64,000 nucleotides of DNA. It comes from Hypomesus transpacificus. Taxonomy: Eukaryota; Chordata; Actinopteri; Osmeriformes; Osmeridae. The DNA lies in assembly GCF_021917145.1 (NCBI RefSeq), contig NC_061067.1:5871874-5935873 (forward strand), read 5' to 3'. The notes beneath the pieces were generated by a model. The model saw only the letters and a list, made by a program, of their open reading frames with translations. It did not search any database and was not told the DNA's origin. Of the stretch, positions 55,561 to 64,000 are shown piece after piece (the stretch's first letter is position 1; every line of letters starts with the position of its first letter). The position numbers and the translations under genes are program-made.

Positions 55561-56060
55561 TAAAAGCCCCCTCCTCTCCTCTCTCTTTTTTCTGCTCGCC
55601 CTCTCAAGCAGAGCAGCATCCAATTATGTCACAGCGAAGGATGAAGACAAGTCACAGGCACCAAGTTCACGAGAGTGCCGGTGTTGCACTGATTTTCCGT
55701 TAACCGCTCAAACTGTCAGATTAAACCTAGCGCACAGGTGTCCAAATGTCACTCGTCTATCGTGAAGATTCAAATCAATCAATTATTCACTCAGCCAATT
55801 AGTCACACACATACGCGTGCGCACACACGCACGCACACTAACACACACACCTGCAGTTTTTCAGTGCGCTACCAAACTGAAGCGCCGGTTCTTGCTCTAG
55901 AATATTGCTACTGTCGGCCACCTAGCACAGCCTAAACATCGTTGAGGTGATGCAGATGTGGTTTGCTGACTTGTCCATACCAACTGAGAGCTAATATAAA
56001 AAAAATATAAATTAATGTTCTCAGTTGTCAGAGGTCGACAATATAAACACCGGTGTTAGA

Positions 56061-56410
56061 CAGAGGTGTAACGATACACTCAGCTCACGATTCGATATGT
56101 ACTGGATTCACAATACAATACGTATTTGTTGTATACGATATTTTAAACATTTTAAATGAAACTGAAATTAAATTAACAGATTTCAACAACATTCTTTGCT
56201 GTACATACAACTTAGTTAACTCAGTTCAAGCGATTTCTGTAAATCCAGAGAAATGCACATGTTATGCAAGTGCAGAGTAGGTTGTGTGCTGGTAGCTCAA
56301 CCAAAAGGATAAAACAACATATTGTAAAAATATTGCCATACCTCTACGATACATATTGCAATATTTTTGCATTACGATATATTGTGCCACAATATATTGT
56401 TACAACCCTA
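56061..56410. mobile_element. Non-autonomous hAT-type transposon with perfect 8-bp target duplication
   Basis: The 350-bp element starts CAGAGGTGTAACGATA, and its right end, reverse-complemented, reads TAGGGTTGTAACAATA (12/16 match). It is flanked by identical 8-bp duplications gtgttaga at 56053-56060 and 56411-56418, diagnostic of hAT. The interior is AT-rich with repeated acgata/caatat motifs and no transposase. Confidence 0.9.
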
Positions 56411-57229
56411 GTGTTAGACTATACAGATTAATTACTTTCTATGTGAATATGCTCTGAGGAAAAGCAGTTTGTGCTTGAGTTATAAGGCCAGTTTGGACAC
56501 ACTGATGGTCCATGGTGTCATCGTTTGTTATCAGTGGTATTCAGTGGAAGGAGGGGGATAATCAATCCAGGAGATGGCGCCAGTTGAATGATTGAAAGGG
56601 GAAATGGTCGGATGAGTCCACCAACACGTGACCCACAAAATAAACACAAAAAATAACCAAACAATTTCAGTTTCAAACCTGATCATGCTACTTACTTAAT
56701 TCAATTACTCAGACTCATCTTGTTTTATCTTACTGTTCAGAGTAGGCCTATAGATCTTTACAAGAGGCCACCTTGCCTCACGTGCTACAGGTGCTCCGCG
56801 GGCTCAAGGAGACTGTCCAAGGCTAGCTACACTTGCACAATGGCACGTGGCTACTGATCAACTCACTGGATTGAATTGTGTTGTCTCTGGGAGACCTAAT
56901 CTTATGTAAGGGTGCAATTGAGTGCAACACATTGGCATGACCCATAGCTCATGCAAATAACAATGTAGGCTACACCTGCTTGGACACACAGACCAGAAGT
57001 GCCTGAACATACACTGAACGTAGGCTATATGTGTTCACAGAAAATTATCAGGTTAGAATGTTTTGAAAATACAACAGGCATGTGGCAACGGGTGAAGAGG
57101 ACACAAACGAGAAGAGCGCGAGCCACGGGCACTGCCTCTTTCCACCAACTCTTCACCCGCATGTGGCGCGCTAAATAGACCAAAAATTGAAAATGTGAAA
57201 ATTGCGCTTATTTTGTCCCTCGCTAATGT

Positions 57230-57425
57230 ATGCGCGTAATTAGTGCATTTAAACAAAGCACGGATGTCCTGCTGGCTGAAATGGCGGCTGACATCTCGTT
57301 TTCCCGGGTTAATAACAGTGCGTGGATAAATGAATCAAAGTGTGGCCCCCAAATTACATAGCCACTTTAAATACCCGTCTGTATTACGCACGTCTGTTTG
57401 TGACCACGCAGGGGTAAAAAAGAAA
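57230..57425. promoter_or_regulatory. Candidate conserved non-coding element upstream of ARX
   Basis: Repeat-free block with complex composition (around aaatggcggctgacatctcg and ccactttaaatacccgtctg), 2 kb upstream of the ARX ATG. No coding content. Low certainty. Confidence 0.3.
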
Positions 57426-59134
57426 AAAAAACATTTTATATTGTTATTATTCTCATGACAGTGTTGATCTGAGTGCAAAAGCGGGGTTCAGAACTTTCTG
57501 ACACCCTAAACATGTGAATTAATTGTAAATAAGGACCATCGGTTAGGCCAAAGTCCCTCTCTTACATAAAAAAGTCAAATTAGGTGCACTCGCGCAAACA
57601 ATAACGTGTTGTAATGTGTACAAAGATGGCAGCAACATTTTAAAAAGGGAATACGTTTAATTCCGTGTTGACTGTTACAGACAGTTAGGCAACCGTGCAT
57701 AGGCCTTACCACTAAACTATTTTCTTTCACACAGGTCAGTGCACTTAGAATTCTAGCACGAGCTGATGTGAAACGAGTTATAAGACCATCACGTTTTAAA
57801 AGTTTGAAAATGTTCTGAACATATTTCTATTGTTATTTTTCATTTTTTGCAGCAGCAGCTCTGCAGACTTACTGAGCATGGACATAAAGGGGCAGAAGAA
57901 AGAGTAAATTGCAGCTTGTTGAAGTTTTGGGATTGAATTCTGAAAATGATCCTTTTAACAGTGATGGGTTTGGAGGCGAGGGTAGGGTCACGCCATTCTC
58001 AGCAGGTTAAATAGACTTTCATTTAAAATTACATTCTAGATCCATCTCCCCCTCTTCAGCGTGAGCCTGCTTGGTGTCCCGACTCAATGCGCGGCGTTTC
58101 ATCATCAACCACCTTCACTTTTTAAGTCAATCATACGCGCGCGACCATTTGATCGCCTCGACAAATCCCAGAGACGAGGGAATTAGTGTGAGTGTGTGTG
58201 TGTGTGTTGGGTTGTGTGTGTGTGTGTGTGTCTGTGATAGTGAAGAAAAGAGAATGAAGGAGGGAACCTTTTTTATTTTGTTATGGGTATCAATTTAGAC
58301 TTGCAGTGTAAACTTCCCGAACTGTCAGACTGCAGAAAGTGTTATCAAGAATCTTTAACGGTTTTGATCTTAAGGACTTGTGGGCTAACTTGAACCATAG
58401 TGGGATTCCCCACTGGGACAAATGTTTCAACATTGCACTAAAAGCATTGATTTAGGCTGCAACACACTGTTCATGTATTCTCAGTAGAATGGCACCATAG
58501 TTGTTACACAGTTATATTTTATGTAAAAAATGCAACCCTTATTAATGTTAACTGGACCTAATGTGTGACTGCAGTTTTTTTATTTGTAGTTATATTGATC
58601 CAATTTGTATTGAAGGAACACGTTAATCTCAGCAATGAGTGTTCTGAGTGATCCGCCACAGGCAAGGTTCCCAGCAAACCCCGGGCCAGACTTCTCTTCG
58701 AAATGTAGGCTAGTCCACATAAAAGGTTTAGGGTATATAATACAGCTGTAGACCATAGTCTTATAGCCTGAATAAGCTGTTTAAGAAGTCTAAATGTTTA
58801 GATTTAGGTTTAAAAAATGTTTACACACTGGATGGATGTTGTGTTAGGCTAGATGCTGTTGACATTTTTATAAATATGAGGTTATTCCTAATTTCCTATC
58901 ATAGTGGTTGTGGTTTTGTTATATTCATATCAAGGAAGTTTTAATTTGGTGTTGCTTGTATTTAGTTTTAGGCCTACTTGCTTTAAATTCTGTAAAAAAT
59001 ATTTGCCTATAGCCAATATGTTAATTAATCCCCCAAAAATGTGTTGCAGTTCGGCAAAGCGAGTTCGGTCCACGAGATCAGAGCTCCATTTCAAGCTTTT
59101 GTCCGTTTCACTCAAATTATCTTTAAGGCAAAAA

Positions 59135-59281
59135 TATATAAAGTCACTCTTTTCCTCCACACGGACCAATCAGGCGCGCGATAATACGTATAGATGAGAG
59201 CGCGCAGAGAGCAGAGCCCGAGCCAGCAAACAGTGTCTGTCATTAACGACAGTTGAGGGAGAAGAGGAACGATCTCAGACC

Positions 59282-59374
<93 letters not shown>

Positions 59375-59433
59375 ACAGTAAGCTAACACTTTGAACGCAC
59401 GCTCTGTCGAATAAGACATCGCAACAGATCAAA
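59135..59433 (+). promoter_or_regulatory. arx: ARX proximal promoter and 5' leader with (GA)n tract
   Basis: TATATAAAG at 59135-59143 and a CCAAT at 59166-59170 precede a GC-rich leader. A (GA)n run of roughly 70-90 bp spans ~59282-59370, ending about 60 nt before the ATG. If transcription starts near the TATA element, this polypurine tract is in the mRNA leader. The actual start site is not visible. Confidence 0.45.
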
Positions 59434-62291
59434 ATGAGTGGTCAGTTTGAGGAAGATTTCCACGATCGGGGCGAACGAAAGAGTAAATCGCCCACTCTAC
59501 TTTCTTCGTATTGTATAGATAGTATACTGGGCCGTCGGAGTCCCTGCAAAGTAAGGCTGATAGGGGCGCAAAGTTTGACAACCCTGCCAAGCAGAGGGGA
59601 AATCAACAAGCCGACAGAAGGTAAGCTATCCTCCGCAAAACGGCTCTAGACACACTGTTATTTGTCAGTAGTCTAGCCTTCTCTGTGGGTAATTGTCAGC
59701 AAAATAACAGTTCACGGTAATCTAATGAAACTGGCATGATGAACAACAAACCATACTGTAAAGTTAGTTTAAGTTCATTTCAACTCTGGCATTAGGGTTA
59801 TCAGGCTATTATTATTTAGGCTCACATTACCTTGTTCAACAGACTAGACCTTTTGATTTGTCGAACATAGTCATAGGTTTTGTCAATCTGCTCATAAATA
59901 TATTTTCCAGTTGGAAATTGAAAAGTCTAGAAAATTGCCTTCGTTATTGACATTCAACCGTAGGATTTTCACTGCTGTTTAATTTATTTCTATGTACTCG
60001 CGCATTGCTCCAACATCTTTGCCCATTGGCATTTCATAGGTTCAACTAGAGATCCCCTGTCTCTCGACACCGACATGCACCTGCCACCTAAGCTGCGACG
60101 GCTATACGGGCCTGGGGGAAAGTACCTTCACGATCACGGGGAGAAGTTTGACAGGGAGCGGCTCCTGTTGGATCAAGCCTGTGATAGCCTCAAAATCAGC
60201 CAGGCGCCGCAGGTGAGCATCAGCCGCAGCAAATCCTACCGGGAGAATGCGTCCCTAAACCGGGGTGAGGGAGGCCAGAGCCCTGGAGAAGGGTCCGACG
60301 ACGGCAGTCTGGGATTGGTGGAACTAGGCCCTTTGAAGTTCGAAGAGGATGCAGGAAAAGAGGATGAGGCGTGCGGGGACACATCAGGTCTCTCCCCCAA
60401 GGACGAAGAGAGGGAGAGCCACGCCGGGGATGGGGACGTGAGGGACGGGGAGGACAGCGTGTGTCTGTCCGCAGGCAGCGACTCGGAGGAAGGGATGCTG
60501 AAACGGAAGCAGAGAAGATACAGGACTACATTTACCAGTTACCAGCTTGAAGAACTAGAAAGAGCTTTCCAAAAGACGCACTATCCTGATGTGTTCACCA
60601 GGTAAGGAGCAAATTATTTTAGGAAAGGTGCGCATAAATATATAGCCTATAACCTACTTAAAATAAATTGTTTTTGTCTATTGGAATACGAGGAAGAGTT
60701 GACATGCATATCATATAAGCTTTTAGTAGCCTAGTAAGTTACCAAAACTGATTTAGCCTAATTAAAACTCAGCGAAAACATGTTGGCTATTGGTACGCCG
60801 CCGCCTTTTTATTTATTTTTTATAATTATTTACATGAATTGTATTATTGTAGTTATTAGGCCTATTATTATTATTATGCTTATATTGTTTTTAGTATTGG
60901 ACGTAATAACGCATCTCAAACAAAGCATGGCATTTGCTTGAATGAATAGCCTATTGGCCTAGCCTATGAAACAATCAACCACCTGTGCACAACTGCAATA
61001 ATCAGGCCAATAAGAATTGCATATTGGCCTGAGGTTATAGGGTATTTAATAACATGAATGACTATACTCTCTATAAATAGAGATTTGTGTTTGAGGCAAT
61101 GCAATCCGGCGTAAACCCACACAATAATGTAATATGGTAGCACTTAAAGGATTGTGTTATGAATGTAGGCTAGGCTACCTTAGCATATTGTTCTGCGTGA
61201 TATTGATATCACTGCCACAGGCCTAAAGAGAATTAGATGATAGGTCCCACGTCTTTGGTTGAATGCATTCAACCAAAATGTAGGCCTGCTTTTACGTTTA
61301 CAGGGCTTTCCAAGCTCAAGGGTATAAGAGGCGCGCTCAAACACACCCACACAGACACGTTGACGCAATATCAGCTATCATTTATCTGACAAGAATGATG
61401 CCTAAATGGCTTAATATCTGTACTTCAATTCACATTTGTAAATGTTTAACAATATAGCCAATTATTTGGTTGTATGCTGCGCCATGCAAGGATGTCTGCT
61501 ATTTCAAGAAATTGCAGTAAATGTTGCCAGTAGCAGAATATTATTCCAATTACAATAGGCACATTATTAATTGCCTGTACTATCAAATGGCAGATACCTA
61601 CATTATGATTATAGCCTGTGATATTATATTATTTAATTAAATAGGATAAAATTCAGGTAAGAAATAGGATTCCAAGTTTCTGATCAAGGATGTGGCTGTA
61701 AGATAATACAGCATTGACAGACACATTGGTCGGATGTGTGCCTGCATACGTCTGCAGGCACAGAATGTTCAACTTCAAACTAGGTTACAGGCCTCACCTC
61801 GAACGGGACGGATTACATGATAGGTTACTTCACATGTTGGCTTCTTGGATTTATTTTTTAGAGTTTATTAAAACAAATCTAATAATAATAAACTCAAATA
61901 AAAAATAAACATGGCACGTACGGCGAATTGCAGTTTGTCTGGATCTGCATGGGCCTAAATTTTCTGTAAAATGTTGACACAATTTGTGTCAGTAGCCTAT
62001 TGTTTTGAACAAGTAAATGATGGCTATAGCATGTACGGGAGACAATAATTGATCATCAGTGGTCTATTCTGATTACCCTCCAACCACTGAGAAAATAGCC
62101 TAATCAAACTCGGTTTGACGGTTTTCCGTCTTGAAAGAAAAAAACTTATGGTTGTCTATTGTTGACGGTGAAGAGGAGACAAAAAACTAAACATCGAAAA
62201 GCATCGAGTAACTCAAATTGACCCGTAACCCTTTTTCCTTTTCAGAGAGGAACTCGCAATGCGTCTGGATCTCACTGAGGCACGCGTTCAA
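59434..62291 (+). CDS. arx: Aristaless-related homeobox transcription factor (partial, first three exons)
   Basis: Exons 59434-59620, 60040-60601 and 62246-62291 give the first 265 residues; the rest lies beyond the right edge. ARX is a nuclear paired-class homeodomain repressor/activator of forebrain interneurons and pancreatic alpha cells. Residues 18-39 are near-identical to human, with the octapeptide (eh1-like) YCIDSILG at 26-33. Exon 2 has [26 protein letters not shown] and the acidic [16 protein letters not shown] block. The homeodomain starts at ~220 ([20 protein letters not shown]) and is interrupted after FTR and after RVQ; exon 3 is 46 nt, as in mammals. The alanine tracts and much of the acidic stretch in human exon 2 are absent. 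Teleosts have two copies; which one this is cannot be decided without the 3' half. Confidence 0.95.
60602..62245. other. arx: ARX intron 2
   Basis: AT-rich unique sequence of 1.64 kb, low in simple repeats, splitting the homeodomain after FTR. Nothing else was recognised. Confidence 0.6.
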
Positions 62292-64000
62292 GTAAGTAAC
62301 CTCTATTTACGTGTTGCTAAATGTTGACCTATATGTTTTTCGTTTTGTTGCACACTTGCCCAGATGGAAGCGGATTATAGCCGCATATCATTGCAGTTTC
62401 CAGGTTGATTGATTGTTCTCTTTAGTAGGCCTAGGAATTTCTACACATATACTTATTTCTGACTATGGCATCTCCAAGCGAATTATTTGCGTGGACCTAC
62501 AAAACTGTTTCCAAATAGGGCCTACACTATATTTTCAACCATATAGGCCTATTTTCTTTATTAATAACTGTGATACACAAATTAAAATTAAACAGAAGCT
62601 AGATCGTCTTGCAATTTACAGCCTATAGTTCCTTCATTAAACCAATTTTACAGGTACCGGTTGTTTGTGAGGGCTTTGCCTAATGCAAACCAATTGCACA
62701 GAATTGAGGCGGCTAGAGAGGGCTATTTGAGACAATGATGTATTACTCTAAAATGTGTTAAATGGCCCCAATTGCTGCGCAGGGAAGGACCTTCCTGTTA
62801 TTGAAAGTTATTACATGCGATTGGGGACATTTTAGTGGCAATTAAGCGAACGCAGACGATTCATAAAAGCTCACTTAGAGCAAGAGCAAACACGGGCTAT
62901 TTCTGGAATATGCTGGTGTTTGAATTCCCATCACTGGGCAAAGTGGGGAGAGAGAAAAAATTGAGAGGGAGGGAGAGAGGGAGAGAGGGAGAGAGGGAGT
63001 GAGAGAGAGAGAGAGATAGAGAGAGGAAGACAGTGAGAATGAAAGAGTGACGGGGAGTGGATAGATATAGGGTGGCGGGATAATGCTATTTGATTTCCCA
63101 TTATGTGATTGCAATAGACCTGCATTGATCCGATGCTTTGCACTTGGAGCGAATGAGGGACCATTAAAAGTGTTTGCGTCGCCCCCTCCCTTCCCCTCCG
63201 TTGAGAGCGTGTCGTGCATGTCGAAGCCCCGGGCTCATAACCAAAGAGACCGTTCAAACACGGTGGAAGCTCCGGGGTTATGGCCGATGTAAAACAACAG
63301 ATGTCTCTTTGGGGACCGTAGGTGAACAAATCACTTAAGGGGCGCCATCAGGAGGTGATAAAAACTCATAAATTCCCGAGGGGCCATGTAATGCTAAACA
63401 GCTTTGGGAATGACTTGCGTGTGTGCCACTGTCGATCAAACACACCCATTCAATCACTTTCTTATGTTGACATTTTCCCATTGTCAGAGCCCGTATTTCA
63501 GCAGCGCAAACTGAGCACAGTGGATGCGTGGGAAAGTTAAATACACTTTAGTGTAGGCCCACTGGTTCTACATTTTAAAGAATTTAATTTAAAGCGCATT
63601 AATTGTTATTGGACTCTGTTCTGCGGTTATTTTCTCAATCTTTTGTTAACACGACTCTTAATTATCACGCCCCACCCCCGATCTTGGTCTGCTAGAACCG
63701 GATTTTAATTAGCAAACTTAGACTAACGGACCGTGAGTGCGCGGGGTTTGGTGCGATAGTAATTACTGTTGACTTTCCGCCTATTTGCCACCTTCTGAAC
63801 CATGGAGCGACGGGCTCTGAGATTTCTTTCATGCAGACATTGGCAGAATAGCATTTAGAGCCATCTGACAAGAGCCCTAGTGGAAATAACCCATACCTTA
63901 ATGATGAATCACTGTAAGGTCCAAATGTTATCATATGATCAACCATTTTCAGGATTATAAAATATGAAGGGGTAATATTGAAACTTTCATACTATAAATT
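62292..64000. other. arx: ARX intron 3 with CNE-like blocks
   Basis: A GA-rich run at ~62940-63060 separates two unique blocks (62650-62890 and 63070-63800) with ATTA/TAAT cores and no coding frame matching the next ARX exon (VWFQNRR). That exon is therefore outside the window. The blocks may be intronic enhancers. Confidence 0.35.

Overview
This window is vertebrate nuclear DNA, almost certainly from a ray-finned (teleost) fish. Multi-exon genes have GT-AG introns, (CA)n/(GA)n tracts are abundant, there are several copies of the tRNA-derived fish SINE tail (gataagagcgtctgctaaatg type), and small DNA transposons of the mariner and hAT types are present. No prokaryotic, viral or CRISPR-like feature was seen. 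LAYOUT: 1-17 kb is non-coding and repeat-rich. It probably lies in intron 1 of a minus-strand Rab27-effector gene (melanophilin/MYRIP family), whose first recognised coding exon is at 17316-17425. The intron holds a 16-bp minisatellite (11.06-11.42 kb) and a 31-bp minisatellite (16.09-16.98 kb), plus a possible regulatory block with two RFX-type X-boxes (2.9-3.24 kb). 17.5-31.5 kb is largely non-coding, with one candidate 5' exon of the same gene (27.8 kb), a CCAAT-bearing GC-richer block (22.2-22.9 kb), a mariner-type MITE and a full-length SINE. 31.55-35.30 kb (+) holds an unrecognised seven-exon gene. It has a TATA box and a signal peptide, every intron is phase 0, and the ~173-residue product carries four furin-type R-X-K/R-R sites, so it reads like a secreted multi-peptide precursor. 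36-40 kb is intergenic. SPAG16 (-, 40089-42249) and NDUFB4 (+, 42367-43924) are head to head across a 117-bp shared promoter carrying TCTCGCGAGA and an X-box-like site. HGD (-, 44372-49843, 14 exons) is tail to tail with NDUFB4. 50-59 kb is a gene desert with unique, AT-rich, homeobox-site-bearing blocks that look like developmental enhancers. It leads into an ARX homeobox gene (+, from 59434), whose first three coding exons are present and which runs off the right edge. FUNCTION: there is no operon-like relationship. SPAG16 is an axonemal central-pair protein, NDUFB4 a respiratory complex I subunit, HGD a liver tyrosine-catabolism enzyme and ARX a forebrain/pancreas transcription factor. The linkage is syntenic only, except for the shared SPAG16/NDUFB4 promoter. 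Exon boundaries were read by eye from splice consensus, frame continuity and recalled protein families; no alignment was run.
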